DNA of 64,000 nucleotides from Planctomycetia bacterium (GTDB lineage: Bacteria > Planctomycetota > Planctomycetia > Pirellulales > Thermoguttaceae). Under the pieces are notes generated by a model. That model did not search any database, was not told where the DNA came from, and was given only the letters and a program-made list of their open reading frames with translations. Both the position numbers and the translations under genes were made by a program. Below, piece by piece: positions 1-9,415 of this stretch (position 1 is its first letter; every line of letters starts with the position of its first letter). The DNA lies in NCBI GenBank assembly GCA_030537455.1, contig JAUNMR010000001.1:106956-170955 (forward strand), in the 5' to 3' direction.

Positions 1-232
1 CGATCACCCACGCGCGGCTATCGTAAGAGTCTTTTTTTACCGCGAATAAGACCAATTGTCACATGGCGTTATCGTTATGACGATGGCGTCCCTAAGCGCT
101 ATAATGTATGCTCTTAGCGTAAGCTGCTGGTACGTTAAACTCCGCCAATCGACACACGACGTCGCGACGACCAACCCTTCGTACGCCGACGCTCTGTACC
201 AGATGATAAGTCTAGATATCACGTGATTTAGT

Positions 233-1411
233 ATGAATCATTCACTTGCTCAGGAGATGATTGCCACGCGATTGGGCAATGTTTTTTCCTCCGACCGCGC
301 CGTACGAAGATTCCCAACTCATATTGGCGACGCCTATCAGTTTACGCTACGCGTGCTACCGTATCTCAAGGGCTTCGCGTATCTTATTCCCATGCCTGAC
401 GCATATGTGCCTGGCGCCAAGACGTGCGAATGGCTCCTTGTCGACTCCGGCTGTGGCGACGACGATTCAAACGCCGACCTAGAAGCCGCCTTGCGCACTG
501 TGCACGACGAATTTGATCCCTCCTTTCGACCGGAGAAAATCAAGAGAATTTTTCTTACGCACGCGCACATTGATCACTTTGGCGGCGCTAGTTTTATCCA
601 AAAATTAACGAAGTGCGATATTTGGACGCACGCCTTTGACTCGCGTGTCGTTACGAACTACGATGACTGCGCACGCGTGGAGAACCGACGATACGCCTTC
701 TTTCTCAGAGAAAGCGGCGTGCCCGAGGAGATGATTTCGCAAGTTCTTGAGGGGTTCGGATTTCGACCCGGACGCGCTAAGCATGTTGAGGTTAGTCGGA
801 GGTTATTCGGCAATGAACGCTGGGGGGAAGCGCAGTTCCTCTATCTCCCCGGTCACAGTCCCGGTTGTTTAGCCTTAAAGCTGGGCGCGCTTATCTTTAC
901 CGGAGACGTCATACTGTCAAAGACTCTCACCCAGATCTGGCCGCAAAGAATGACCCCGCAAACCGGGATGGTTAATTACTTGCGCTCCCTCAGAAAGATC
1001 GTCGAACTGCAAAAGAACCAAGAGCGTACGGAAGAACCGCTACTGGCGCTGCCCGCGCACGAAGAGCCGATTATTAATCTAACCGAAAGAATTAAATGCA
1101 TTTGCGACGGAATGAACCGTCGCAATCACAGACTAATTCGGCTACTCCTCGACGCCGAATACCCCATGACGCTCCTTGAGATTGCCAATCAGATGTACTG
1201 GACCGGCCGTCCGAATCGCGAGTTCTTTGCTCTTAGCGACGTCGCCAGTCGTGTCGAGTTTCTACTGCTCAACGGCAGGATCGACGTAGCGCAGACCGAG
1301 CGCCTCAGCGACGCTTGCCCTGCGCTCTTATACCACGCGTCACTTCCCAATGCAAAACCGACTGAAAATACGATCCAAGACGTCTTCGGTATGGATCTTG
1401 CCTGTGATTAA
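233..1411 (+). CDS. MBL-fold metallo-hydrolase with C-terminal helical domain
   Basis: A 392-residue metallo-beta-lactamase-fold protein. The signature THAHIDHFGG lies at residues 109-118 (H110, H112, D114, H115). Further probable metal ligands are H208 in LPGHSPG, D225 in FTGDV and H276 in LPAHEEP, so the full MBL ligand set appears present. Residues 285-370 look like the winged-helix tail of LACTB2-like hydrolases, which act on thioesters, nucleic acids or other esters. The substrate cannot be told from sequence. There is no signal peptide, so it is probably cytoplasmic. The ATG at 233 has no obvious Shine-Dalgarno site. The last 24 codons overlap the convergent 3' end of mnmE by 72 bases. 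Confidence 0.85.
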   Translation: MNHSLAQEMIATRLGNVFSSDRAVRRFPTHIGDAYQFTLRVLPYLKGFAYLIPMPDAYVPGAKTCEWLLVDSGCGDDDSNADLEAALRTVHDEFDPSFRPEKIKRIFLTHAHIDHFGGASFIQKLTKCDIWTHAFDSRVVTNYDDCARVENRRYAFFLRESGVPEEMISQVLEGFGFRPGRAKHVEVSRRLFGNERWGEAQFLYLPGHSPGCLALKLGALIFTGDVILSKTLTQIWPQRMTPQTGMVNYLRSLRKIVELQKNQERTEEPLLALPAHEEPIINLTERIKCICDGMNRRNHRLIRLLLDAEYPMTLLEIANQMYWTGRPNREFFALSDVASRVEFLLLNGRIDVAQTERLSDACPALLYHASLPNAKPTENTIQDVFGMDLACD

Positions 1412-2785
1412 CCCTAGCTGTTCTAACGCCAAACGCAATTCCGACGCCACAAGGTAATCGTCCGCGGTAGAAACGTCCTCCAGTAGCGCCTGGGCTCGCG
1501 TGAGAGACTCCAACGCCAAACGTAAGCTATCCTGGCACCGTAACGCCGTCGTACCGACAAGGTCGTTGCCTGTCTCATGACCATGAACCGTCGCCGCAAG
1601 CGTGCGACCGAGTTGCGTTAGCCCCAAACCGGTCGTCGACGACGTTGGCAGACCGTCTCCTGCGCCATGACTGGGCAGGTCGCATTTCGTCTGAACTTCA
1701 ATGACGCCCGACCTAAATTCCTCGGGGATCAACTTTAGCGCCGACTCGCGTGTCTGTGCGCTATCGTAGCACAACGCCAGCGCATTGGCGCTACTCAGTA
1801 CGTTCTGAACCTTCTTCTGGGCAAGCGCTCGCGGCGTGTGCTGAACTACGTCAGAAGACTCTGACAAGCCGTCGACCTCTTCCAGACCCGCCGCGTCGAC
1901 AAGGACGAACCGTGACCCGTCGACGTTAAGTTCCGTTTCAAGGTAATCACGAGTCGCGCCCGGACGCTCCGACACAAGCGCCGAGTTCCGCGTCGTACCG
2001 CCAAAGGTCTCTTGTAAACGATTGAAAAGCGAGCTCTTACCGACGTTCGGCGCGCCAACGAGCGCCACGCGTGGCAGACGTTCTGAACCAAGTTGGCTCT
2101 GTGCACGCGATAGCAACTCTTCAAGCGCCAAAGCACACGACGACAACTCCGACGACAACGCTTCGGGCGTGACGAACGTGATATCTTCCTCTGCAAAGTC
2201 AAAACCCGCTTCCAGGTCGCAAAGGGTGGAGAAAAGTCGCTCGTGAAGCGCGTTAATCTCGTTGGAAAGACGACCGGAAAGCTGTGCCAGCGCGCTCTTT
2301 AGAGAGCCGTCCGTCTCCGCGTCGATCGTCGCGAGAATCGCCTCCGCCTGCGTTAAATCCAGACGTCCGGACAAAAAGGCGCGAAGCGTATATTCACCCG
2401 GCCCAGCCAGACGTGCATAACCGCTCTGACAAATCGTTTGAACCGTCCTCTCCAGTAACGGAGCGCTACCGACAAGGTGAAGCTCTGCCGACTCCTCGCC
2501 GGTAAAACTACGACCGCTCGGCCAATAGATCAGCGCGCAACGCACGCTTTCCTCTTCGACGGGATTGCCCCACGCGCAAAGATAGCCGCGAAGAATAAAG
2601 GGAGCGCCCTGACCGTAATGACAGCGCGTCAAATAGGCGTCGAGCGATTCGAGTTCATCGAACGATTCCGTCGGCATAAAGAAGACTGACCCCGCCGCGC
2701 GCAACGAGTCGGAACCGGAAAGACGCAAAAGTCCACGACTACCTATGCCTGGCGCGCTAGATTGCGCTACGATTGTCTCTGTCAT
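1340..2785 (-). CDS. mnmE: tRNA uridine-5-carboxymethylaminomethyl modification GTPase MnmE
   Basis: MnmE works with MnmG to place the (carboxymethyl)aminomethyl group on U34 of certain tRNAs. The 481-residue protein has the tetrahydrofolate-binding N domain (about 1-125) and a helical domain split around the G domain. G motifs visible are the P-loop GAPNVGKS at 244-251, G2 GATRD at 276-280, G3 DAAG at 297-300 and G4 TKCD at 366-369 (usually NKxD). The C-terminus FCIGK carries the catalytic Cys of the family. It lies 34 bases downstream of the OleC-like ligase on the same strand, so the two may be cotranscribed. The 3' end overlaps the convergent MBL gene. Length is near the family norm of about 450. 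Confidence 0.96.
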   Translation of the reverse strand: MTETIVAQSSAPGIGSRGLLRLSGSDSLRAAGSVFFMPTESFDELESLDAYLTRCHYGQGAPFILRGYLCAWGNPVEEESVRCALIYWPSGRSFTGEESAELHLVGSAPLLERTVQTICQSGYARLAGPGEYTLRAFLSGRLDLTQAEAILATIDAETDGSLKSALAQLSGRLSNEINALHERLFSTLCDLEAGFDFAEEDITFVTPEALSSELSSCALALEELLSRAQSQLGSERLPRVALVGAPNVGKSSLFNRLQETFGGTTRNSALVSERPGATRDYLETELNVDGSRFVLVDAAGLEEVDGLSESSDVVQHTPRALAQKKVQNVLSSANALALCYDSAQTRESALKLIPEEFRSGVIEVQTKCDLPSHGAGDGLPTSSTTGLGLTQLGRTLAATVHGHETGNDLVGTTALRCQDSLRLALESLTRAQALLEDVSTADDYLVASELRLALEQLGLITGKIHTEDVLDRIFSRFCIGK

Positions 2786-2819
2786 ATCCGTTTGTGCCTA
2801 TCTCTTGATTCTCGCTAAC

Positions 2820-4625
2820 TTAACGCTTCGACGTTCCTACGTTCGCGGTATTGCGAAGCGACACGTGTTTGCCATGCAGTTGACCCTCCGCCCATTCGCT
2901 GAGCAACTCGCGGTTAATCTTAGCGTTGTGACGCACGTCGACCGGAAGGCGCTCGCATAGTAGAACGCGATTGATTCGTTCCGTGATTGGGTTCGCATGG
3001 AGTAACTGTAGAACCTTCTGACACAACGCTTCCTCTTCCACTGCGCTGGTCGGGTACGCCTTGGACGTCGGCTCGATTACAATCACCGGCTCGCGCCACT
3101 TCGAGCGAAATGCTTTCGCGCGATCGCTAATTACCGGCGGAGCCTGATAATCGCTCGGCAGACTCACGCCCGCGAGCGCAGAACGATTCACACTAGGACA
3201 ATCGTTGGCAATTGCTTCGCAGGGAATACTAAAGAGCGGTCCGTACGCGGTTTCCACCCGGTGGGATTTACGACCGCAGAACCAGAATCGCTCCTGATCG
3301 TCGACGTAACCCACGTCCCCGACGCGCCGCCATGTTTCCCCGTTCTCACCCTCGACCAGCGCCAGCGCGTTCGCTTCTACCCGGGTCACATACGCCGGAG
3401 AGCATTGCGGTCCGCTCACGAGAAGCTCACCGATTGTACCCGGCGGAAGCGACGGTACGTCGGAAAGACACGATATCGGCGTGTCCGTGATTGGAATGAT
3501 TCGGTATTGTAGCGGTGGGGAGAAAAAACGACCCACGCATACCCCGTGACCCAGACGCGTCGAGCCACAAGTCTGCAATAAGACCTCGCGAGATTCGATA
3601 CAAGCAAGGGGCAGGGACTCCGTGGCCCCGTAAGGCGTTATAATATCCGCGTCCTCACTAAGTATCTGACGCAAACGACCGAGAAGCTCGTAGGAAACAG
3701 GAGCGCCTGCGATAACAACTCGTTTAAGCGTTGGAATTATGCGACCTTGTGCAAGGCAGTAGTCTGCGATACGATTCCAAAGCGCCGGAGAACCAAAAGA
3801 TTGAGTTATTCCCCAGTCGTCTGCCGCTTCCAGAAACAGCTTGGGGTCGACCGCGCCCGGTCGTGTCGGATCCATATCTGGAATGACCGCTGTTGTTCCC
3901 ATACCGGCGTTGAAAAGACCAAAGAAGGGGAAGCCGACAAGGTCTATTCCGCCCGGTTCGATTTTCAGAACCTCGCTAATTTGCTCAACTTGCGTCTTGA
4001 ACATGCGATAGGTATACAGCGTTCCTTTGGCGACGCCAGTGCTACCGCTGGTAAAGATAATCGCCGCCGGGTCGTTCAGACGCGTGTGAGGATCCCGATA
4101 CTCCGGCGCCACAGATTTGCGAATACCACACAGCGTCAGTCCGCCCCAAAAGTAGCGTTTACCGACTGTTACGTTAAACTTCGCCTGTTTGAACCATCGC
4201 TTATACAACACGCGCGCCGCGTGTGCTTCGGGTATGCCGATGATTCCGTCAAGTTGCGCTTCGCGTAGACAGACCAGCATCTTTTTCACGCCCATTCCGG
4301 GGTCGATCAACACCATAGTGGCGCCTGTTTTGTAAAGCGCGAAAACAAGGGAGATAAAGTCGACGCCTTGCCGAACCATGAGCGCAATGCGCATCCCTTT
4401 GCAAACGCCGTAACGTTGAAGAACCGCGGCGATGTGAGTGGAATCTGCGTCGAGTTCCGCAAAGGTCACGACGGAGTATTCGCGTTTGCCAAAGTGGTCG
4501 CGACGCGCTGATTTACCATTGAAGAGCGGCTCGGCTATCGCGATCGTATCGGGGCGTGTCTGTGCAAAGTAACTGAGACGTTCCGAGATATTATAGAGTG
4601 CGTTGTCCACGTGTGAGACCGTCAA
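2820..4625 (-). CDS. OleC-like AMP-dependent ligase (fatty acid-CoA ligase / beta-lactone synthetase family)
   Basis: A 601-residue ANL-superfamily adenylate-forming enzyme. The P-loop motif FTSGSTGVAKGT is at residues 191-202. It is followed by a stretch around residues 225-250 with FPFFGLFNAGMG and VIPDMDPTRP, which I associate with OleC-type enzymes that close beta-hydroxy acids to beta-lactones in long-chain olefin synthesis. A YGATESLP motif and the C-terminal GDVGYVDDQERFW motif are also present. No OleA, OleB or OleD homologue is nearby, so a different acyl substrate is possible. It sits 34 bases upstream of mnmE on the same strand. The adenylate-forming family is sure; the OleC subgroup is from memory of motifs. 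Confidence 0.8.
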   Translation of the reverse strand: MTVSHVDNALYNISERLSYFAQTRPDTIAIAEPLFNGKSARRDHFGKREYSVVTFAELDADSTHIAAVLQRYGVCKGMRIALMVRQGVDFISLVFALYKTGATMVLIDPGMGVKKMLVCLREAQLDGIIGIPEAHAARVLYKRWFKQAKFNVTVGKRYFWGGLTLCGIRKSVAPEYRDPHTRLNDPAAIIFTSGSTGVAKGTLYTYRMFKTQVEQISEVLKIEPGGIDLVGFPFFGLFNAGMGTTAVIPDMDPTRPGAVDPKLFLEAADDWGITQSFGSPALWNRIADYCLAQGRIIPTLKRVVIAGAPVSYELLGRLRQILSEDADIITPYGATESLPLACIESREVLLQTCGSTRLGHGVCVGRFFSPPLQYRIIPITDTPISCLSDVPSLPPGTIGELLVSGPQCSPAYVTRVEANALALVEGENGETWRRVGDVGYVDDQERFWFCGRKSHRVETAYGPLFSIPCEAIANDCPSVNRSALAGVSLPSDYQAPPVISDRAKAFRSKWREPVIVIEPTSKAYPTSAVEEEALCQKVLQLLHANPITERINRVLLCERLPVDVRHNAKINRELLSEWAEGQLHGKHVSLRNTANVGTSKR

Positions 4626-4641
4626 GGGCAGGGTAAATGAT

Positions 4642-4682
4642 AAAAAAACAATGAACGCGCTGAATTAACGACGCGTTCATTG
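4642..4682 (-). terminator. Rho-independent terminator downstream of the ThuA-like gene
   Basis: A perfect 11-bp stem, CAATGAACGCG at 4649-4659 paired with CGCGTTCATTG at 4672-4682, has a 12-base loop. Read on the minus strand it is followed by a run of seven T. It lies 46 bases beyond the ThuA-like stop codon and just before the OleC-like start, so it separates the two minus-strand units. Confidence 0.9.
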
Positions 4683-4727
4683 CTAGATTCGAAAAGAAAG
4701 TCACGCTAGAAGCGACGTCAAAACGCC

Positions 4728-5663
4728 TCAGTCGGACGTATTGACCAAACCGGTGCGCCAGGAGTTCTGCAACATATCGGCGCCGGGGCAACACTGCTTC
4801 AGGTTAGGAGTGGTGGGAACGACGATCGCGCCGGTTGCAACGTCGATTAAGTCGCCAATGAGGTCGTCGAATTCGCCGTTGGACCAGAATTCCATCTTGT
4901 GACCCATTGCGCAGTACGCCACGGGACCTTTCTTCTCACGACGCGCCCAAATGCACGGGAACGCCGGACGATCGTAGCATTGGTTATTGTCTTTATTATC
5001 CATACCGGCGGTCTGTAGCGACGCAAGAACGCGCATATCAGGCGCAAAGTTCTTATTCGCATACCATTCTTCGTGCAGACGGAAAGAAGGTTCGCGCTTC
5101 TTCAAGGACGGAAGGGTTTCGTCAACGACTTCTACCGTCGCTTCCTGTTGTGCGCCGTGAACGATGAATTCTCCGCCGTGCATGAGGATATATTCGTGTT
5201 GCTCATACACCGGGTCGACTTTGTAACCGGTGTGGCGATTCCAAGTGTCGGTGGAGCTATGGAACCCCAGGAAGCCGGTTCCGCCGCGAATCGCGCTCAG
5301 AAGATTTTGCAATCCCTCGGCGCTAATCGGTTTGTGACCGTCGCCGCCCTCTTGATCGAGCTGACCGCTCGTGTAGAAAATAAAGGCGCTGTAACCGCTC
5401 AGGTCGCCGTCGAACACGTCGCCGTCTTTTGTGCTGACCAGCTCGTAACCGCGGTCTTTCGCAAGACGCGCTAAGGTCTTCTCCGAAAGGCTCTTACCGT
5501 CTTTGCCCAACTTCACCGGATCGTGCTCAAAGCCTTGAGAACGAGTGAAGTAAAGGATCTTCTTCGAGGTCGTTTCCTCGCCGAATACCGCGCTTAAACT
5601 AGACGCTAGCGGAAGCGCCGCCAGGCTGAACGTTGCGGTCGCCAAAAATTCTCTACGTAGCAT
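4728..5663 (-). CDS. ThuA-like domain secreted protein
   Basis: A 311-residue protein with an arginine-containing export leader (LRREFLATA, then a hydrophobic run to about residue 28). A ThuA-like (trehalose utilisation, class I GATase-like fold) domain follows from about residue 33 to 280. Recognisable elements are KILYFTRSQGFEHD, the YTSGQLDQEGGDG loop, FLGFHSSTDT at 131-140 and HEEWY at 197-201. Proteins of this family are abundant in planctomycetes and are usually linked to sugar metabolism, but the reaction is not established. It is monocistronic, with its own terminator at 4642-4682. Start codon ATG at 5661-5663, preceded by an AGAGGAAC Shine-Dalgarno-like site. Confidence 0.85.
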   Translation of the reverse strand: MLRREFLATATFSLAALPLASSLSAVFGEETTSKKILYFTRSQGFEHDPVKLGKDGKSLSEKTLARLAKDRGYELVSTKDGDVFDGDLSGYSAFIFYTSGQLDQEGGDGHKPISAEGLQNLLSAIRGGTGFLGFHSSTDTWNRHTGYKVDPVYEQHEYILMHGGEFIVHGAQQEATVEVVDETLPSLKKREPSFRLHEEWYANKNFAPDMRVLASLQTAGMDNKDNNQCYDRPAFPCIWARREKKGPVAYCAMGHKMEFWSNGEFDDLIGDLIDVATGAIVVPTTPNLKQCCPGADMLQNSWRTGLVNTSD

Positions 5664-6122
5664 TGGGGTTCCTCTGTACTATCTTAAGCTTGGTCGACGC
5701 TCGCTAAATGCCGCTTCGACGTTATCGTCGCAAACTTGCGCAATACCCGTGCAAGTCCCGCGACGCGCGTCCTAATGAACGCTCTATGCAATACTATAGG
5801 CGTGCGAGAGAAGATTGCAACTAAATTTTTTACCCTATTAAAAAAAAGACGCTTTTTATGACTCCAATATAGCCGACGTCGTGACCGCGCCACGTGCGCT
5901 AAACAACGTAATCACGCGATATAAAAATATCAAGACAAAGCGTGTCAGAATTTATGGCAGTGTAAAGTCAGCGACGCCAAACGCGCAAGGGAGCTGGGCA
6001 GGGTAGAGACGAAGTTGAACCATAAAGAAATCGGGAGCGCACAGACCGACCGACGCTCCCGACGCAATATTAATACTCGCGCAAAGTCGTGCAAGTAATT
6101 CAGTTAGATAAGGTAATAAACG
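5664..6122. other. 459-base intergenic region
   Basis: No convincing gene. It holds the upstream region of the ThuA-like gene (AT-rich around 5815-5880) and, at the other side, the 3' region of the lipoprotein gene with the hairpin listed at 6032-6061. Nothing else was recognised. Confidence 0.5.
6032..6061 (-). terminator. Hairpin downstream of the small lipoprotein gene
   Basis: An 8-bp stem, CGGGAGCG at 6032-6039 with CGCTCCCG at 6054-6061. On the minus strand it is followed by ATTTCTTTATGG, a poor T-run. It lies about 60 bases after the lipoprotein stop codon, so it is probably a terminator. Confidence 0.5.
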
Positions 6123-6623
6123 TTAGTTCGCAGGAACTTCCAGCGGGATTTCTTTCGCGCTCTTGGAAATTGTGATTTCCAGGGGGGAATTTTGAGGATT
6201 GGTAACTTCATCGGGAACTGCCGATTTCATCGTAACCATACGCACGTCCATGAGTTCCGGATGTTTCTTCTGCTCTTCGGTGATTTGCAGCGGGTTGCCT
6301 TCATCGTCGGTCGCGCCTTCCTTGACGGTATAATCCATCTTAATAACGCCGACCTTGAATGTACCTTCTGGCGCGCCTTTGAAATCGCCCTGAGTATAGA
6401 GCGTCGCGCGACCAGATTCGTCAGACTTACCGCCGACCGACCATTTGCACGAACCGTCGCTGGAGATCAGGTTGAGCGCCGCGTCTGCCAGGGGCGCGCC
6501 GTCTTGCGTCACGACCACAACGACGTTCACCAGTTCCGGCATACCGTCTGGACGCGCCTTGCCTTTGCAACCCGAAAAGAGCGCTACCACGCAAAGTAAC
6601 GCTAAAAGCGTATATTTATGCAT
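6123..6623 (-). CDS. Small secreted lipoprotein (carboxypeptidase-regulatory-like fold suspected)
   Basis: A 166-residue protein starting at the ATG at 6621-6623, chosen because an AGAGA-rich Shine-Dalgarno-like site precedes it and the leader MHKYTLLALLCVVALFSGC then forms a textbook lipoprotein signal with lipobox FSGC. An upstream in-frame start would add 11 unneeded residues. The mature part has VVVTQDGAPLADAALNLIS and ESGRATLYT, typical of Ig-like carboxypeptidase-regulatory domains. Small lipoproteins of this type often follow DUF1559 pseudopilin genes in planctomycetes, as here. Function unknown. Confidence 0.75.
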   Translation of the reverse strand: MHKYTLLALLCVVALFSGCKGKARPDGMPELVNVVVVVTQDGAPLADAALNLISSDGSCKWSVGGKSDESGRATLYTQGDFKGAPEGTFKVGVIKMDYTVKEGATDDEGNPLQITEEQKKHPELMDVRMVTMKSAVPDEVTNPQNSPLEITISKSAKEIPLEVPAN

Positions 6624-6654
6624 TTTCTTTCTCTCTGTTCTTTGTGACGTAAAC

Positions 6655-6695
6655 AATGCGTCTGAACCGCGATACGGTCGCCGTCCAGACGCATT
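6655..6695 (-). terminator. Hairpin between the DUF1559 gene and the lipoprotein gene
   Basis: A 10-bp stem, AATGCGTCTG at 6655-6664 with CAGACGCATT at 6686-6695. Read on the minus strand it is followed by GTTTACG. It lies between two minus-strand genes, 40 bases after the DUF1559 stop codon. It may act as a partial terminator that sets a high pseudopilin to lipoprotein ratio. Confidence 0.55.
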
Positions 6696-6735
6696 TGATT
6701 GATTCTTCTAGCAAACGAGGCTAGAGGCTATTACA

Positions 6736-7860
6736 CTACAGCGAGACCGTCTCGCCGCCGTTGCAGGTGCCCATCGCGCCCCAAACGCCGTAGGGGGACG
6801 CGCCGCTATTAGAGCAGTTCGCCGTGGAGCCGTTCGTGTCAATCGTATCGGAGATGAACGCAACGGAGCCGTCAACGCGACCGACGTTCACGCCGCCGGA
6901 GTGATTGCTTGTCGGAGAGAACGCGCCCCAACCATTCGTGACTTCCCAACCATACGCGCAGGAAGGATAGTTCGGAGGAAGAATCGTATTGAAACCGGAG
7001 TAACGGCAGTGACCGAAACCGAACATGACGCCACGGTAACCGTCGTACCAACCCATGCCGCCGCCGCCCGTGAACGAAACGCCGTCACTGGAGTAGTTCG
7101 ACTTATTGACGCACGTCGAAGGATTGCAATTAGAGGGAGAACCCAGAGCCGTGGTAATCAGAACCAAACCCTTGAGGCGTTGTTGGTTACGACCAACCGT
7201 CTCACTGAAAGCGAGAGTATTGCTCGTACCGTCGGTGCACGACGCCAGAGAACCCCAAACGCAGTTGCCGAAAACGCCGCGTCTATAGGAACTCTTTAAC
7301 GGGCTGGTCAAGTCGGTCGCGGTACCGGTGCCGATCACCGCGTCGCCCATGTGGTCGCCCCAGCAGGTGATGTAAGAACCGCGGATATTGCCATAAGTGG
7401 TCGAGCCGCCGTCGTCGGAGGAAGAATTCGCACTGCCGTCAGAAGGACAGGTCGTGCCAGGAATCGCGCCGCCACGGTTGACCATCTTGAAGACGTTAAG
7501 GTGATAAAGAGCTTTGTTCGTAGAAGTACGAGCTTCTTGGAGAAATTCGTCATAGAGCGAGGTCTGTTCCATATAGGGAAGGAAGAAGACCTGAGCGCCG
7601 ACGCAAGCGGGACCGCCAGAGGTGCGGTCAAGACCAAGGAACGTGCCGTTGCCATACGGAAGAGCGCCGTTGTAAGCGTCCGCATAGTTGTGCAACGCCA
7701 AGCCGTACTGCTTCAGATTGTTCGTGCACTGCATACGACGAGCCGCTTCGCGTGCCGCCTGAACCGCAGGAAGAAGAAGACCGATCAAAATACCGATGAT
7801 TGCAATTACAACCAAGAGTTCGACAAGGGTAAAACCTTGCTTCTGTCTAGAGGAAGTCAT
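6736..7860 (-). CDS. DUF1559 domain protein with prepilin-type N-terminal leader
   Basis: A 374-residue type II pseudopilin-like protein characteristic of planctomycetes. The leader ends in the prepilin peptidase site [18 protein letters not shown] (residues 8-25), followed by the hydrophobic helix and the conserved stretch [17 protein letters not shown]. Near the C-terminus [17 protein letters not shown] is the H-X9-DG-type signature of this family. A strong Shine-Dalgarno site (AAGGAGAAAAA) precedes the ATG at 7858-7860. A consensus sigma70 promoter lies 88 bases further up. The exact role of these abundant proteins is not known; surface or secretion-related assembly is likely. Confidence 0.92.
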   Translation of the reverse strand: MTSSRQKQGFTLVELLVVIAIIGILIGLLLPAVQAAREAARRMQCTNNLKQYGLALHNYADAYNGALPYGNGTFLGLDRTSGGPACVGAQVFFLPYMEQTSLYDEFLQEARTSTNKALYHLNVFKMVNRGGAIPGTTCPSDGSANSSSDDGGSTTYGNIRGSYITCWGDHMGDAVIGTGTATDLTSPLKSSYRRGVFGNCVWGSLASCTDGTSNTLAFSETVGRNQQRLKGLVLITTALGSPSNCNPSTCVNKSNYSSDGVSFTGGGGMGWYDGYRGVMFGFGHCRYSGFNTILPPNYPSCAYGWEVTNGWGAFSPTSNHSGGVNVGRVDGSVAFISDTIDTNGSTANCSNSGASPYGVWGAMGTCNGGETVSL

Positions 7861-7947
7861 TTTTTCTCCTTGACAAATTGCTTAGGCACATAAGCTCGCC
7901 ATCTAACGTCTAATATGTGCCTAGATTGTAAAATTGTTAATACCATC

Positions 7948-7976
7948 ATTGTAATAATCGGCGCAATTCGTGTCAA
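7948..7976 (-). promoter_or_regulatory. Sigma70-type promoter of the DUF1559 gene
   Basis: On the minus strand TTGACA (7971-7976) and TACAAT (7948-7953) are separated by exactly 17 bases. The predicted start of transcription near 7941 leaves a leader of about 80 nt to the ATG at 7860. Confidence 0.85.
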
Positions 7977-8187
7977 GTCGCCGGATAACGATTCTTTGAT
8001 TTTTTGACTGAAGTTGTAAGTATAGAGAAAAGATGATTTAAAAACGCTTACCGAGCCAGCGACAGGCCGACCGACGTCTCTGTACCGTGGCGTCTACCGG
8101 TCAGACAAGCGTCGCGTGACCCTTTTACAACAAAGAGCGCCGTACTGACGAGCAAAACCTTTTTTTCGACCCTAAACGTCCGTTCAA

Positions 8188-8215
8188 TTGACCAAATTTT
8201 AATCTGGCGTATAAT
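8188..8215 (+). promoter_or_regulatory. Sigma70-type promoter of the tyrA-purL-purQ run
   Basis: TTGACC at 8188-8193 and a perfect TATAAT at 8210-8215, spacer 16. Predicted transcription start near 8222, about 70 nt before the prephenate dehydrogenase start codon. Confidence 0.85.
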
Positions 8216-8290
8216 ACACGCGACATTGACCTCGCCTTGCGACGGTCGAGTTTTCCTGCTTTTATCCACCTTTGTGCCTCATTGAATTCC

Positions 8291-9415
8291 ATGCCTCCCC
8301 TTTTTTCCCATATCATTATCGTTGGCGTCGGTCTACTCGGCGGCTCGGTCGGATTGGCCGCGAAAAAACACGGCGTCGCTCGATATGTGATTGGACTGGG
8401 AAGAAGCCAGGAGAAACTCGAAAATGCGCGTCAATTAGGCGCGATCGACCGCTACGCTACCTCCTGGAAAGACGCGCTGAACTTAATTCAGAACCACGAC
8501 GTTCAGAACGACGCCGCCGACCTGCCGGTCTTTATTCTCTTTGCACTGCCGGTGGAACTCAATCTGCTATCGCTCGACGAATTCTGGCGCTTCAGAAGAG
8601 AGCCTTGGTTTGTCGACAGAAAGTTCATTATTTCCGACGTCGGTAGCGTTAAATCCGGGTTCGCACAGGCCGCCGACTGGCTCGCGCACGCTGACGACCT
8701 ACCCATGGACGCCTCCGTCGTCTTCGTCCCCGCGCACCCGATTGCTGGAAGTGATAAATCCGGCGTGCAGTACGCTACCGACGACCTCTTTGACGACAAA
8801 CTTGTCATTCTCACGCCTTGGCTCGACGAAAAACAAAGAAACGACGCGCTACAACACAATACCGCAGAGCCATGGCGTCCTACCCTGGAACCCGACGCCA
8901 ATCTATCAGCAATTGAAAAAAGACTTTACAGCGTCTGGAAGAATCTCTGCCTACAGAACCGCGACGCCGACCACGAGCAAATCGCTAAATACCTCGCCTC
9001 TAAAATCGCCGTCTCTACCTCCGGCAAGTTCTTCTCACAAGTACTTACCACGCGTAAATTTTGGCAAGCGCTTGGCGCTTTTGTCGTGGAAACCTCCGCT
9101 AAGGAACACGACCAGATCCTCGCGCGCGCCAGTCACATGCCACATTTGGCCTCCGTTTTAACTACGAGCGTTTTACCGTTGGACGAACTGCTATTCTCCG
9201 GTACCGGTTTTCGCGACGTCTCAAGACTCGCCGCCGGCAATCCTGAGGTCTGGACTGAAATCTTCAGCGCTAATCGTCTCGCTATGTTAGAAGCGCTAAC
9301 ACGTTTCGAAGAGAACCTCATTCGTTGGAAATCTTTCCTAAAGGAAGACGACCGAGATTCCATTTTCACTTTTTTAAAGGATATTAAGAAAAAAAGAGAT
9401 GCTCTGGGAAGTTGA
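8291..9415 (+). CDS. tyrA: Prephenate dehydrogenase family protein
   Basis: A 374-residue NAD(P)-dependent dehydrogenase of tyrosine biosynthesis (prephenate or arogenate to 4-hydroxyphenylpyruvate or tyrosine). The Rossmann motif VGVGLLGGSVG is at residues 11-21, ISDVGSVKSG follows, and the family signature HPIAGSDKSG is at 149-158. A helical dimerisation domain occupies the C-terminal half. The ATG at 8291 was chosen because the protein then begins directly before the Rossmann strand, about 70 nt from the predicted transcription start; a longer in-frame start at 8237 adds 18 residues unlike the family. There is no ACT or chorismate mutase domain. The 3' end overlaps the purL start by 17 bases, indicating cotranscription. 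Confidence 0.88.
   Translation: MPPLFSHIIIVGVGLLGGSVGLAAKKHGVARYVIGLGRSQEKLENARQLGAIDRYATSWKDALNLIQNHDVQNDAADLPVFILFALPVELNLLSLDEFWRFRREPWFVDRKFIISDVGSVKSGFAQAADWLAHADDLPMDASVVFVPAHPIAGSDKSGVQYATDDLFDDKLVILTPWLDEKQRNDALQHNTAEPWRPTLEPDANLSAIEKRLYSVWKNLCLQNRDADHEQIAKYLASKIAVSTSGKFFSQVLTTRKFWQALGAFVVETSAKEHDQILARASHMPHLASVLTTSVLPLDELLFSGTGFRDVSRLAAGNPEVWTEIFSANRLAMLEALTRFEENLIRWKSFLKEDDRDSIFTFLKDIKKKRDALGS

Larger units (their letters stand above)
7861..8290. other. 430-base divergent promoter region
   Basis: It contains two opposite promoters, listed at 7948-7976 (minus) and 8188-8215 (plus). The middle (about 8040-8170) shows no gene that I can support. A single near-match to a DnaA box, TTATCCACC, is at about 8263-8271. 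Confidence 0.6.

Noticed and set aside
37..222. Open reading frame of 61 codons on the minus strand at the window edge
   Set aside because: No ribosome site, no domain, and composition like the surrounding non-coding DNA.
8263..8271. TTATCCACC, one mismatch from a DnaA box
   Set aside because: A single box with no cluster is expected by chance in 64 kb.
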